Assembly: GCA_030068075.1 (NCBI GenBank)
Contig: JAINVK010001143.1
Span: forward strand, 1 to 64,000
Source: Paguma larvata
Taxonomy: Eukaryota > Chordata > Mammalia > Carnivora > Viverridae
Direction: 5' to 3'
Length of the DNA stretch: 64,000 nt
Numbering within the stretch: position 1 is the first letter of the stretch; the number at the start of each line of letters is the position of its first letter. The notes beneath the pieces were generated by a model that made no database searches, was not told the DNA's origin, and worked only from the letters and a program-made list of their open reading frames with translations. This document shows positions 24,880 through 36,939 of the stretch, piece by piece. Made by a program: the position numbers and the translations under genes.

Positions 24880-26101
24880 CAAGAAATAGAGGGGTGAAGA
24901 ATTTAGTCCCTGTTTTGGAAGAAGCACTTACAGTGAGAGGGAATCTAAAGTGGTCATCACGAAATAGCATCATGTACCCTGGAAAAGAAATAGAGGATAA
25001 ATAACCTGAATCATAAAGGGCAACCAGCATAAAAGGGGAAACAGGCAAGGAAGGACACACCAGGGTGAAGGAAGTGCATGTGAAAGGGACTTTAAGAACT
25101 AAAAACCACAGTAACATACAGCAAATGTCAAAAAAAAAAAAAAAAAGCTGCAGTAAGACTGTAGTCATTTAATATCTTGGGAGAAAAGTTGGGTTTTGTA
25201 TACTGAATATTAGGGATTTGAGACTTTAACCTAAAAGCAATGGTAAGCTAATAAATATCTTTAGTCAGCCTCGCGATTAAAAATAAATTCTAAGAAAATG
25301 AGTAAGAAACAATGTGGCAGATAACATTGATGAAGGCAATTCTGCAGGCAGAGAGAACGAAGTGAAGACACTAGGTGATGGTAATTTAGCAAAGGCAATA
25401 AGAATTAAGATGAATTTTGAAAATAAGAGAAATAGAATGAATAGAACTTATTGACTGATTGGATATGGGGGATAAAGAAGAATCAGGATTCCAGTATGAG
25501 TCCCAAATTTCAGAACAGGATTTGGGAATGCATGCATTGAGCTAAAAAAACACAAGAGAAGGGATGATGATTTTAATTTGAGGAGTTGAGTTTGAAGAGC
25601 CTATGGAACATTCAGATAGAGTTGAGTAGTTAGAGGGAGATCTGATCAGAGAGATAAATCATATAGCTGTTTCTTTAGGTTTAATTGAGCTGTTCAGAGG
25701 AAACTATGAAGGGCTGTAAAGACACAAAGAGTGGCAGGCCAAAGAAAGAGCAGTTTATGAAGAAGAAAATGGCAGGGAAAATAAAGAAGTAAAAGAGAGA
25801 GAGGGAGAGAGAGTCATCAGTGAGACATCAGCAAAGAACCAAAGGAGAGTCTCACAAAAGCAAACGGGCAAGAGAACTTCCAGGAAGAAATGAATAGTAG
25901 TACCCAATACCCTGGGTTGAGTACACTAAGCCCACAAATATCGAGAGGTCATTGACAGCCTTAGCAAGAGCAGTTTTAGTGGAATGGTGAGGGCAGAAGT
26001 CAGATGGTAGTGGGTTGAGAAGGGAATGGGGGTTAAAGAAGAGATGACAATGACCATAGAAAGTTCTTCCAAAGAGTTGAAGCTGGAAAGAGACATGAGG
26101 T
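24880..26101 (-). mobile_element. LINE-2-like fossil, left arm
   Basis: On the minus strand the sequence has the C/T-rich, short-frame look of old L2, with a patch encoding PSDFCPHHSTKTALAK near 25980 that fits L2 coding remnants. It is interrupted on its outer side by an old L1 insertion. An A-run of 18 lies at 25129-25146. Confidence 0.5.
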
Positions 26102-26113
26102 CCAGGGACTTTT

Positions 26114-26704
26114 GAAAGTTGTGGTGAAATACACATAACAGAAAAATTTACCCTCTTAACCATTTCTAAGTATACAGTTCAATAGTGTTAAGTATATCCA
26201 CACTGCTGTCTGACAGAACTAGCTCCTCTTGCAAAATGGAAACTCTACACCCCATTAAGCAACAACTTCCCATTTCCCCTCCCCCCAGCCCCTGGCAACC
26301 ACTATACTACTTTCTGTTTCTATGAATTTGACTACTTTTGATACCTCATATAAGTGCAATCATGTAGTGTTTGTCTTTTCGTGACTGGCTCATTTCACTT
26401 AGTATAATGTCCTCAAGGTTTGTCCATGTTGGTGCCATGTGGCAGTATTTCCTTTGTTTTTAAGACTGAATAATATTCTATTATTATTATATATTGTGTG
26501 TATACACCACATTTGGTTTATCCATTCATCCATCCATGAGTATTTGGGTTGCTTCCACCTTTTGGCTATTGCGAGTAATGTTGCTATGAACATGGGTGTG
26601 AAAATATCACTTTGGGACGCTGCTTTCAGTTGTTTTGGGTTTATACCCAGAAGTGAAATTACTGGATCATGTGGTAATTATATTTTTAATGTTGTGAAGA
26701 ACCT
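26114..26704 (-). mobile_element. Old L1 3' end with target-site duplications, left arm
   Basis: Reads as L1 3' UTR and ORF2 end on the minus strand (AAATTACTGGATCATGTGG on plus). CAGGGACTTTT is found on both sides (26103-26113 and 26705-26715). It is inserted into older sequence. Confidence 0.8.
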
Positions 26705-26716
26705 CAGGGACTTTTT

Positions 26717-28150
26717 AAATTATTAGTTTAGGTTTAGAAAGACTTATGTGTGCTGGGGAATTGGCCTTATACCAAAGACTGTCCTGGAGGGTGAGCTAGG
26801 TATCTCCAGAGAAACTGAATGAAGACGGGTAGCAAACACAGGAGATTGAGGTGTTCCCTCCAGAAGCTTCCTGTTTTGTCTACGAAGCATGAGAGGGCAG
26901 CTGAGAGCAAGAGGGAATGTGTTAAAGTCTTGTCTCGAGAAGAATGTCTTGGAAGCCCTGCATAGCTGCTCAGAGGAAAGGGAAGACCACTCTCACAAGG
27001 AGATGGGGGGGACATTCTCAGGGAACAGCTAAAACTAGAGGACACGATTCTGCAAGGATAGCAGTCTGTGTGTAACCCAGAGGTTCAACTGTAAGATGGG
27101 TCATCCACATGGATGCTGAATGTTGGTGAATGTGGAGGTCTGACCAGGAGGTCAATAGACAACAGTAAAATGGAGGGTTAGACTCAAGACGATGGCCAAA
27201 TCTGTGCATAACAAGTGAATATGAATAGAATTTTAGGCAACGCAACTGGACTTTTACCTGAGGAAGCATTTAGGTAATTTGCTTGTATCTAATATTTTGG
27301 GCCGATTAATTACCTTTAATTTATAAAACAGAAAAGTTATTATGATGTGTAGCATGTGCACAGTTTGTTAGGATTATTTTACTCTATTTATTTTATTTAT
27401 TTATTTTTTTACATCAGGGAACTTCTCACCGCTCAAGTATCCACAGGCTTAGATACTTGCAGAGACCAGAAACCGAGGACCTCGCAAGATTGGAAAAGCC
27501 AATTGCTCTGTACCCGCAAACAGCAGGAGATATAACTATCGCCCAGAGTCTTTCCCATTGGCAGGCCAGGCAGAGCTATCGAAATAAGCATTGGCTTTTG
27601 CACTCACACCTGTTGTTTCAGCTGGACTCAAGGTAGCTGGCTATTGAAATAAGGGAAAGAGGAGTGGGACAGTAACAAAAGACAGTTCATAAAAGGGGAG
27701 TGTTGGTGGACTTTCAGAACTGTATTGAAGAAAGGCCCTCTGGTGTGGGGCAAGAAAATTAAAGATGAAAGTTCAACTGGGATGATTCTTTTCTGGAAGG
27801 CCACCAGTGAGTTGACCTTTGGCTTCCTTCTAAGGCAGGTAATGTGGACATACCATGGATGGAGCCGAAGGCTTCACCAGTACTCACTAAGGTGCTGAAG
27901 TATCTTTAATGCCAGGGATAAAGTGGGGTCGGGTGTGCGTGTGAGAAAGTGAAACCTATAACTGCTTGGAGCTAGAGACCCATAGGGTAGAAGAAGGCAT
28001 CTTACATGTAAGGAAGGCATCTTCCATTATCGATATGTTTGTCGTTGGCAAGGGTGAGTGCTGCTATTCGCCGGTGGTAAAGCCATGTAGATACTCCTTA
28101 AAAATATGGATCACATGGTCTTGGTGGCTGTCAGACAATATGGGAAGACA
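26717..28150. other. No gene seen, left arm
   Basis: Intergenic DNA including a TTTATTTA-rich patch near 27380-27410. The mirror is 58235-59665. Short frames only. Confidence 0.5.
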
Positions 28151-28154
28151 AACC

Positions 28155-28440
28155 TGAAGGACCTTGAAACTAGTCATTAAAAGTTGAGAGGAAAACTAGG
28201 ACTATGGCCAGAAACCATGAAAGTTAGTCTACTATGAAAATGTAAAATCTGGAAAATAAAAGTGTTTTCTGCCACAGGTGTGGTTCATGATACCTACAGG
28301 GGTTGACTTGTGGTCATCTTATAGTGAGTGTGTTTCATACAGAAATAGGGTGTTAGAGGTGACATCTTGAGTGATTGTGTCCACAGGGTGCATTCTATGG
28401 TCAGGAGGGAGTGCAACAACAATGACCCCGGGATGCAATC
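28155..28440. repeat. Diverged duplicate, unit A (left arm)
   Basis: Contains CCTTGAAACTAGTCATTAAAAG, then GGAAAACTAGGACTATGGCCAGAAACCATG, then TGTGGTCATCTTA and a GTCAGGAGGGAGTGCAACAAC block. The same ordered motifs recur at 28955-29190. Identity or family unknown. Confidence 0.55.
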
Positions 28441-28954
28441 CCAAATTGGAACTTGTCCCAGAAACCTCATTGTAACATAGCCTCAAAATACATAAAGCAA
28501 AAATTGAAAGAATCGCAAGCAGGAATGGGCAAATCCAGTAAAAAAACACGTCTCTCAGCAATTGACTGCTCAAACAGCCAACAGCTTAATAAGAATTTAG
28601 AAGTTTTGAAGATGTGAACAAACTCGACTTAATGGATAAATCCTGAGCCCCGAACCCAACAATTATATCATATACATAATTTATTGTCAAGTATCTGTGC
28701 AACATGTTTAATAAATATATTGTAACATGTGACAAAGTAAATCTCAAAAAAAAAGAAAAAAACAAAAAACTGACAGAGTCCAACTCACTCATTCAGGCTA
28801 GAAGCTATAATTTGTATGAGGTAGGATGTCCTGGGGCAGTGAGGTCAGTGAGATATTAAGCGCGAATCGAGCAACAAAATAGGCCGATAGTATTCAGGGG
28901 TGTGATTCTTATGGACTGTTTAGCTATTGGACTATAGACAGGAAAGCCAATTCA

Positions 28955-29190
28955 ATAGGCCTTGAAACTTGCCACTAAAAGCTGGAAGGAAAAACAACTG
29001 GGGCTGTGGGCAGAAATCATGTGAGAGAGTATTCCATGAAAACAGAAAGCGTGATTTACAAGATGTAACAGGGGCCAGGTCCAAGAGATGGCTTGCGCCA
29101 TCTTGCTGAAGCTGTGAGTGTGGTCATCATATTCTAGGACTGTTTTGTGATCAGGAGGAAGTACAACGGTCCCTTAAGATGCCATCCTGG
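28955..29190. repeat. Diverged duplicate, unit B (left arm)
   Basis: Contains CCTTGAAACTTGCCACTAAAAG, GGGGCTGTGGGCAGAAATCATG, TGTGGTCATCATA and ATCAGGAGGAAGTACAAC, in the same order and strand as unit A about 800 bp away. The mirror copies lie near 57190-57430 and 57945-58230. Confidence 0.55.
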
Positions 29191-30079
29191 CCATCTGACA
29201 CAGTTGTTACATCTGACACAGGTGACACAATGCACTGTGTTTCAGGGACTCACAAGTCCCTGAAAATCTTGCTCTGTCTTGGGGTCCAGCGGCCAGGAAG
29301 GGTTGACATCATGATACCACCACAACTGATACCACCAAATACCTCTCCCTTACTCAAAGAAAGGCACGGCCATTCACTAGTCTCCATAAGTCTCTCTCAT
29401 CTTTGTGTCATGTCGACCATCTCACCTCCATCCTGCCCCCCTTACTATCGAAAGTAGCTCTAGTGTCCTCAGGGGTGCTGGGGTAAGATAATGCTGTCAG
29501 GCTGGCCGTGAACTCCAGCTACTGCTCTTTTGTAGCTGGTGAATAATAGATTTGCTTCTCAGGAAGGAAAACTCAAGAAACACCATTTAACACCCATAAA
29601 ACCAACTAGCAATAAACTTAGACCTTGAATTCAAGTCTTAACCCTCCATCTACTGTTTTTGTACAAAAACAGAGGTCTCTCTCCGTCTCTCTCTTTTTTC
29701 AAATACTAAATGGGAAGAAAAACGCTTAACCTGTAGAGTTATTCTGACATCAATGATGTAGTGTGAAACCTAATTTAGGAGAGCTGCCCAATTTATGAAA
29801 ACTATGCTTTTATTTACCATTAATCAGTAGCTGTATAAAGAAAGGAAGGGCTGCTCCCTGCTGCCACCTGCAGCACACCTGGAAGTCAGAAGGCCCACAT
29901 GATCCCTGAATACTATACCAGGGACCATGACACAATGACACAATTCAGGTTCCTTGTCTAGCGGGGGGGGGGGGGGGGGGGGGGGGGGAGGGAAGGGGAA
30001 GGAGGGGAGCGGGGGGGGGGAATGACAAATCGAAAGTGAAACCGACACGTCGACAAATAGTTGATCATTCTACCCTAGA
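29191..30079. other. No gene seen, contains a long poly-G tract
   Basis: Intergenic DNA between the diverged duplicate and the LTR-like block. The mirror is about 56316-57200. Short frames only. Confidence 0.5.
29963..30020 (+). repeat. Poly-G tract, left arm
   Basis: 26 consecutive G, then an AGGGAAGGGGAAGGAGGGGAGC spacer and 10 more G. Strong G-quadruplex potential. Confidence 0.9.
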
Positions 30080-30540
30080 GAAACGCTGGCTCATTTGATT
30101 GAGTTATGAACCTGTTTTGCAGAAGTCGATCAACCACCCAGGAGACTGGCTAAGACTGAAGCAAACCGGGAAGAATTCTTGCAGCTGCGTGGAAGGGACC
30201 AAGAGTGAATGAAAGTAACCTCTGTGACGACACACCCCACGATCTCTCCCGTTCATCATGCTTAGGCCACCATTTTCTGAACACGTGGACACATGAAGAG
30301 GCATGATTCTGGAATGCATATGCCCCTATTTGCAGTCAGCATATTCCATTCAACCCTACATACCCCTTGACATCCTGACCGCTTATCCTTAAATACACCC
30401 AACCCCAGCCCTTCAGGGAGGCAGGTTTGAGAAATGTTCTCCTGTCTCCTTGCTTGGCGCCCTGCAACAAAACTATTTTCCCCGCCCAAAAGCTCGTGTC
30501 AGTACTTGAGTTGCTGAGCCTCTGGAGACACCAATATGGA
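30080..30540 (+). mobile_element. LTR-like element, left arm
   Basis: The block ending near 30540 has the layout of a retroviral-type LTR: a U3-like region, then CTCCTGTCTCCTTGCTTGGC and a decayed polyadenylation signal (GCAACAAAA), then a short GC-richer end. No flanking internal region is recognised, so it would be a solo LTR. The family was not identified. Confidence 0.45.
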
Positions 30541-31409
30541 ACCTGCAGAATATGGGATGGGTGCCGTCAACAGAATTCACAAGTAAAACCTGCAATCTCT
30601 AGGGCAATTGGCAGGCAAATTTGGCCCTTCAGACCTATGCGTAGTTAGGAAGCATGTAGGTCTAGAGTGGCAACACTTCTCCTGGGTAGGTTTTGGGGAT
30701 TCAGAACTTCTAATACTTTGAGAGACAGGCAAGACAGTCTGGTGAGTCACAGTAGAAGGTATCTATTCCTAAAAGGAAGGACTTTCATATTCATACTCTT
30801 TTACTTCTCACTTCTACTGTCCCTGGTGTGTCAGGGGATTGTGTTACATACAGTATGATAGGCAGACTGGGCCCCATAAAGCAGACTGGAGACTGAGAAG
30901 ACAGGGCTCCCAGTATAGGTCTGGATGCTATTTTGCCATCCTACCTAAGATGTATGCTTATCTGAGTGTGCAGACCCTGGTTTATTTTGCAAAGGGTGTT
31001 TGTCGGTATTACAAGAGCTTCCCTTCTTGATATCCCGCCTTCAACGTAGCATCATCTCTTTGCCCTTAGTGGGGTTTGCATTCCATTTAGTTTATATTTT
31101 ATCTCCTCTTTGTGTTCCTAATGTCTTACATGCAGTATATACCTCATGAAATTTTTCGTTCAATCTCCAACATTTGTTGATAACCTACTCAGAGATGTGC
31201 CCATATGTGGCTAAGACCTAGGTATATAACAATGAATAATGCACGGTACCTTCTTACGAGGCACTCATCCTTGTGAGAGATATTGTTACATTAAAACTGA
31301 TCATTAAAAAAAAGGTAGTATTAAAAAAAAAAGATAGTAGTAATTAAAATGACAGAAATTCCAAGGAGTAATATAGTGGTGGCATATATTAGAGAATTTC
31401 CATGATTTT
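30541..31409. other. No gene seen, left arm
   Basis: Unassigned sequence. The mirror is about 54989-55855. Confidence 0.45.
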
Positions 31410-32112
31410 TTTAAAAATTTAAATCCAAGTTAGTTAACATATAGTGTAGTACTGGTTTCAGGAGTAGAATTTAGTGATTCATCACCTACATATAACACCC
31501 AGTGCTCATCCCAACAAGTGCCCTCCTTAATTTCCATCACCCATTTAGCCCATCCCCCTGCCCACTTCCCCTCCAGCAACTCTCAGTTTGTTCTCTGAGT
31601 TTAAGAGTTTCTTATGGTTTGTCTCCCTCTTTGTTTTTATCTTATTTTATTTTTCCTTCCCTTCCCCTGTGTTCATCTGTTTTGTTTTATACATTCCACA
31701 TATGAGTGAAATCATATGATAGCTGTCTTTCTCTGACTTATTTTGCTTAGCATAGCATAACATACTCTAGTTCCATCCACGCTGTTGCAAATGGCAAGAT
31801 TTCATGCGTTTTGATCACCGAGTAACATTCTATTGTGTATCTATACCACATCTTCTGTATCCACCCATCAGTCGATGGGCATTTGGCTCTTTCCATAATT
31901 TGGCTATTGTTGACAGCGCTGCTCTAAACATTGGGGTGCATGTGCCCCTTCAAATCAGCATTTTTGTAGCCTTTGGATACATACCTAGTAGTGCAATTGC
32001 TGGGTGGTAGGGTAGTTCTATTTTTAATATTTTGAGGAACCTCCGTACTGTCCTCCAGAGTGGATGCACCAGTTTGCATTCCCCCTAACAGTGCAAAAGT
32101 GTTTCCCTTTCA
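31410..32112 (-). mobile_element. L1 3' end, minus strand, left arm
   Basis: AAATCCAAGTTAGTTAACATATAGTGTAGTACTGG at the start is reversed L1 3' UTR. It runs to reversed ORF2 end (TTGGCTATTGTTGACAGCGCTGC near 31900) and is 5' truncated at about 32112. Confidence 0.9.
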
Positions 32113-32401
32113 GAGAAGTTCTGTGATGATTTGTTGGATGATTGGATCGATGACAATACATCCAGGGCATTATGGGAAGACAGAGAAGGGCTCTAAGCTA
32201 TCTTTGGGGGACGGTGGAATCTGCACAAATGAAGTGAACACATTCTGGGCTAAAGTTGGAAGCTTCTGATGCAGTAAGTTTCCAAGAAAATTCTGGGAAT
32301 TTTGATTTAATATTGTTCATGAGTAAGGGTAAGGAAATAATCATTCTATTAACTGCTAAGTCTGGATCATATGGGACTCACACTGCCCCATACCAGTAGT
32401 T

Positions 32402-32414
32402 GGTGTGTGTGTGT

Positions 32415-32461
<47 letters not shown>

Positions 32462-32466
32462 CGTGT
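32402..32466. repeat. (TG)n/(CG)n microsatellite, left arm
   Basis: TG run with one GAG interruption, then GCGCGCGCGCG and TGTGTC. Alternating purine-pyrimidine tract with Z-DNA potential. Confidence 0.9.
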
Positions 32467-32654
32467 GTCTGCGAGTAGATGTTTAAGAGAGAAGACGCCT
32501 CCCTAGGCACACCAAGGGTAGTTCAAAGTGATTTGAAATCAGGCCAGATTTAAAACCACTTCCTCCTTGGAAATTGCCAACCTTATTCTCCTCTTTAGTC
32601 TCAGGGCCATGATGATTTATAGTTAAAGCAAAGTATGTCATCTTTTATTTGAGA

Positions 32655-32860
32655 GACACCTGAATTTTATTATCTTTGTGACCTTAGGCAGGTTTCTAGA
32701 GCTCACTGAGCCTTGGTTTCCTCACTTCAAAAGTGGAGGTTATAGTCACGCTTGCCTCACTTGGTTGTTTTAACGATGGCATTATATAATAAGTGAACAT
32801 GTGAGCTCTTAGCCCAAGGCCTTGGAGCCTAGGAAATGATCAGTAAATTCTAGTTCATTC
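32655..32860 (+). mobile_element. MIR SINE, left arm
   Basis: TTTGTGACCTTAGGCAGG, then GAGCCTTGGTTTCCTCACTTCAAAAGTGG, follow the MIR core order. An old tRNA-derived mammalian SINE. Confidence 0.7.
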
Positions 32861-33365
32861 GGAATGCTATGGACTTTCCAGACATAGGTCAGACTGTGGC
32901 TCTGAGATTATTTTCTGCAAGGGTTCCTTTGTTCCACATCTGCTAAGGGAGAGGGAGGCCTGGGGCAACGAAGGGGAGAAATAGGCATAAGTTAGCCATG
33001 GTACTTATGGGTTAAGCTGTAACTTCCTGGTGCTATGGTGAACTAGGGCTGTCACGTTGGTTGGGCATAGACCCCAGTCATGCCCGTCTTGCTGCAGTGG
33101 GTCATAACTTTTCCTCAAGGGAAGCTCTGATAGCTTCACTAAGCAAGCACAATACCAGAATGTTATCATCAGGACTTTGGACGTTAGAGGCAGCAGCCCT
33201 GGGTTTCAAGAAGAAAAATGAACTAAGCCCATGGCTGGTCTCTTTGCATAGTCACTTTTGTCTCTTCCCCTTCTTTCCTTCCTTTGCCTTTATTCTCTGT
33301 GTGTCTCTGTCTCTCTGTTTCTCTCTCCCTCTTTGCTGCCCCCTCTCCTCTCCTCTTCCTCTGAT

Positions 33366-33412
33366 CCTTCTTTCTTTCTTTCTTTCTTTCTTTCTTTTTT
33401 TTTTTTTTTTTG
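33366..33412. repeat. (TTTC)n plus poly-T, left arm
   Basis: TTTC tetranucleotide run followed by a run of about 18 T. The right-arm counterpart (52995-53030) is about 11 bp shorter. Confidence 0.85.
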
Positions 33413-34374
33413 CTTTCTTACAATCACAGAACATTTTCATAGAAACATAAAACAGTTTTTAATGTTATTAACACTTGATAATCCAAGCCGCATCTCTAAA
33501 TTTTCTCAGCTAGAAATGTGGAAAATGTTTTTGTTTCAGCTGTGTGTGTGTGTTTTTCCCCTAACTGATCAGAACCATTTGGTCATTTAGAACTTGGATC
33601 AATTCTTCACAGAGTCCTCTGAGGCCTTCCCCATGCCCATATTTCAGATCTCCTTTGTCATTCCATTCCATTCTGTTCCATTCCATTCCTGGGTGAGGAT
33701 ATGGAATCACATGTCAGAATATGCCATCAAGCCTGTCCCATCCCCAAGCCTGGTGATGACCTTGGTGGCCATCACGCACCCTGGCTGGTGTTGCTGAGTA
33801 TGTTGATGCAGAGCTCACTAGGAGTTCTGGAGCATCCAGAGAAGAGGCAGGGATGAGATTGGTGATGAGCCGGTGTGGCTGCCTTGGTGTTAACCCTGTT
33901 TTTATTCAGCCACATCTACAAAAGATCCCAGGGCTCTGGACCCAAGTATCCACAGCACATTTCTCTGAGAGTGGCTCCTGTGGTGCTTGGTGGCAAGGGA
34001 GCATCCTTTATTCTGACCACAGGCCCATCAGTTGCACATGGTGATCACCCACCATGAAAGGGAGCCATTTGGCCTCTGCTGAGTGATTTGCACTGCTTCC
34101 TCACTCTTAGAGAAACAACGGTTTCAGTTTTTAGTCTCAGCCTCCCATTGGATTCATATTCGATCCCATGGGAACTGGGCCAGGAGACAAACCTGAGTAA
34201 GGGATATCACCACTTCCCCCAAACAGCCATAGTGCTGTTAGTGGGCCAAACTGGGCTTCCTGATTCTTTCTTCCTTAGGATGTCATTTCCTAGTATCCTT
34301 TTTCCATCCCTAAATCAAATAGTCCTCTGATAGAAAATAAATGATATCTCACTGTGATTAAAATTATTTTATTG
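33413..34374. other. No gene seen, left arm
   Basis: Includes a short CCATT/GTTCC pentamer patch at 33660-33690. No exon-like structure was recognised. The mirror is about 52035-52990. Confidence 0.45.
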
Positions 34375-34584
34375 CCTAACCAAGAAACGGACTCTTAACT
34401 AGAGAGAACAAACTGATGGTTACCAGAAGGGAGCTGGGTGGAGGGATGGGTTAAATAGGTGATGGGGATTAAGGAGGGCACAGGTTGTGATGAGCACTGG
34501 GTGTTGTACGGAAGTGTTCAATCACACAATATTGGACACTCGAAATTAATATTGCACCGTATGTTCAAAACCGGAATTTAAAAT

Positions 34585-34588
<4 letters not shown>
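34375..34588 (+). mobile_element. L1 3' end, plus strand, left arm
   Basis: GAAACGGACTCTTAACTAGAGAG to GCACTGGGTGTTGTACGG and GTATGTTCAAAACCGGAATTTAAAATAAAA. A 5'-truncated L1 whose tail grew into the adjacent TA tract. Confidence 0.85.
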
Positions 34589-34632
<44 letters not shown>

Positions 34633-34647
34633 AAATACACACACACA

Positions 34648-34695
<48 letters not shown>
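34589..34695. repeat. (TA)n-(CA)n-(TA)n compound microsatellite, left arm
   Basis: TA run 34589-34629, a CA run around 34637-34650, then TA 34651-34695. Differs in length from the right arm. Confidence 0.9.
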
Positions 34696-34697
<2 letters not shown>

Positions 34698-35287
34698 CTG
34701 ACTCGTGTTGGGGTGGAGCATCTTTTTCCATGAAAGGTGGGGTGTGTGGGCAGGGGGCAGGAAGGCCATTTTTGCAGGTCATCACACATGCTCAGCAATG
34801 TCTGGAATGCAGCAAGGGACACCACTGAATCTCATGGTAGTAGGTCATGCCACATTACCTTACTCCCATAGAAAAGAGACCGGGGTAGTAAATTCAGAAC
34901 TAAGAGTGATTATGTATTGGTTGTAGAATTATGGCTGAATTTTAAATTCATTCTGGTAACTTTCTCCAACTTTCCAAGTTTTCTGTGATGAGGATTTCAA
35001 GTCTGTATGGTGGGGTTAACACAAGAACAAGATCGGGAACAAAGGGCTGGCAGTGCTGGTTAGAGGAGACTGAGTGAACTGGCTCCAGAGGCATTGCCTG
35101 AGGCCACTCCCTGAGGTGAAAGGATGCAAGAAAGAGAAACCTTCTGGTCCTTGACCCTGAACCATCAGGTTCATGACCCTCATTCATGACCCTCAAACTA
35201 TTTGTGCCCCATTGGCTTCCCTGTACACTTCCAAATGGATGAAATCCCATACCATGGATACCAGAGGCCTGGAACTCCAAGGGTTCA
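34696..35287. other. No intact gene seen, left arm
   Basis: Flanks the gypsy-like relic on its inner reading side. A long open frame crosses it on the minus strand, but its protein is not recognised beyond the relic. The mirror is 51131-51722. Confidence 0.45.
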
Positions 35288-35442
35288 CTTGTTAGAATGT
35301 TTTGACCTAAACAGGGCACTTTCCACGTGGCTCTGGGGATCAATCCCTTTGGCAGGATCCTTCTAGGTGAAGAAGGCTTGGAGGTGCCACAGTGCCACCG
35401 AAAGTCCAGCCACTCTTGTATTTCATATTCCACTTCCCCATC
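35288..35442 (-). pseudogene. Ty3/gypsy-type chromodomain relic, left arm
   Basis: On the minus strand one frame encodes GEVEYEIQEWLDFRWH, which fits the start of the chromodomain that ends the integrase of chromodomain-bearing Ty3/gypsy elements. A neighbouring frame, reached by a frameshift, continues with a patch like KDPAKGIDPQSHVESA at the position expected for the chromodomain's Trp-rich second half. The stop and shift make it a fossil. The LSLFTGAF patch upstream (about 35630 on the left) could be a decayed version of the conserved integrase C-terminal motif. Element family not fixed. Confidence 0.55.
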
Positions 35443-36009
35443 CTGGGTTAGCAGTACAGGCTGTGGGAGATAATCCCAGTAGGGAGGGGACAGTCATACT
35501 GGATAGTCTGGAGAAGGCAGCCTTGGAAGTCCAGTGGATTCCCATGGATAGAGAAAGCCAGAGATAAATGACTATAAGGGTGATGAGTGTTGTTTTCTAG
35601 AAAGGCCCCAGTAAATAGGCTCAGAGCTGCTTTATCTGGCAGGCAAGATGGATGCAGTAAGATGGAAGGTAGTCATCATCACCAATCCAGTGGTCTCAGT
35701 GGTGGCTGGTGACTGTATACTTCTTCCCAGATGGCAAACTGTAGAACAAGAATTTGGCATTGAACAGACAGTACACCAGCGATGCTCTTGGTACACAGTG
35801 TAGCGACATACATAGTATTTGTGAGATATGATTGATAGATATGCTTTATCCAGATGTTGGCATGAACAAGGGGTAAGCAGACTTAGAGAGCCATCATACC
35901 TTGCCCTCAAAAGGTGTGTTTTAAAACCAAACAGTCTATGGCTGTGGTCATGTGTCATGTGGCTCAATCACCCGAGAAACAGAAGATTTTATTAAAAGTA
36001 TAAGCTGAT

Positions 36010-36160
36010 TCCAGTTTGACTAGTGCAGAGTGAGTGAAGAAGAGTGGCCAGAGAGTTAGCCAGGAATTAAATCCAGTAGAGTCTTTACAGGCCGAGGGTT
36101 GGGTTTTTACTCTGGGTGAGATCGGAAGCCATTGGCAGGCTTTGAGCTGAGGAATAACAC
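36010..36160 (-). mobile_element. L2-like fragment, left arm
   Basis: The minus strand has GCCTGCCAATGGCTTCCGATC and GAGTAAAAACCCAACC in the order of the L2 3' region. Diverged. Confidence 0.45.
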
Positions 36161-36939
36161 AGCTTGCACAAATACATTAATACAGAAGAAAATCAAAGTT
36201 TCAATAAATATATCGGGTGAGGAAATCAAGGCCAAATTAAAATGCACAAGCCTAATCAGATGACTGATTTGAACACAAAGCACATGCCATAAGGCTCTAC
36301 ACATTTACTCCCAGTTGGCCAGAGGTGCGGATCTATGTTTCTGAGCTGCCTAAACGGAAAGACGGAAAGATGATCACCAGCAGGAGTCACAGCATCCCCA
36401 AGGCCAAACCTGAATGATTGCACAGAAGGAGCAACCAATGCTTTTCCTGGAGACAGGTTTCTCCCATGAGTCATCCTAGGGAGGTTACTGTATAATGAGT
36501 GAACTTCCTCTTCAACATTGTCCTAACACCAGATACAACGACGACCATTCATGGAGATACTTTTTATGACACTCTCAGTGCAAGCACAGCTGAGCAAAAG
36601 TTGTTTCCTTACCCTCACGAACACTACCAAATTCTTTGTGAACAGTGTTCACCTATTCATGGGTGCCCTAATGTGTTTCCTTCGCTTGTTTGTTTTGTTG
36701 TTTTGGTGTGCTATTTATCATCTGTTTTTGTTCCTTAGGGTTATTTACCCTTTGCCCATTATATGTATTAGAAATATTTTCTTTGTCTTGGGATTTTGTG
36801 GATGATGGCACAACCATAAGGGGAGATTGGCACAACCATAAGGGGAAACATAATTTTGTGGGGGACATTAGCACCTCCCTCTCATTCTTCACTGGATTAA
36901 AAAATTTTGAGTAAACATGGAGGATGTTGGTAATATATG
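36161..36939. other. No gene seen, left arm
   Basis: Unassigned sequence. Its short ORFs mirror those at 49480-50258. Confidence 0.45.

Noticed and set aside
33660..33690. CCATT pentamer patch as a satellite array
   Set aside because: Only about six units. Too short to call satellite DNA.
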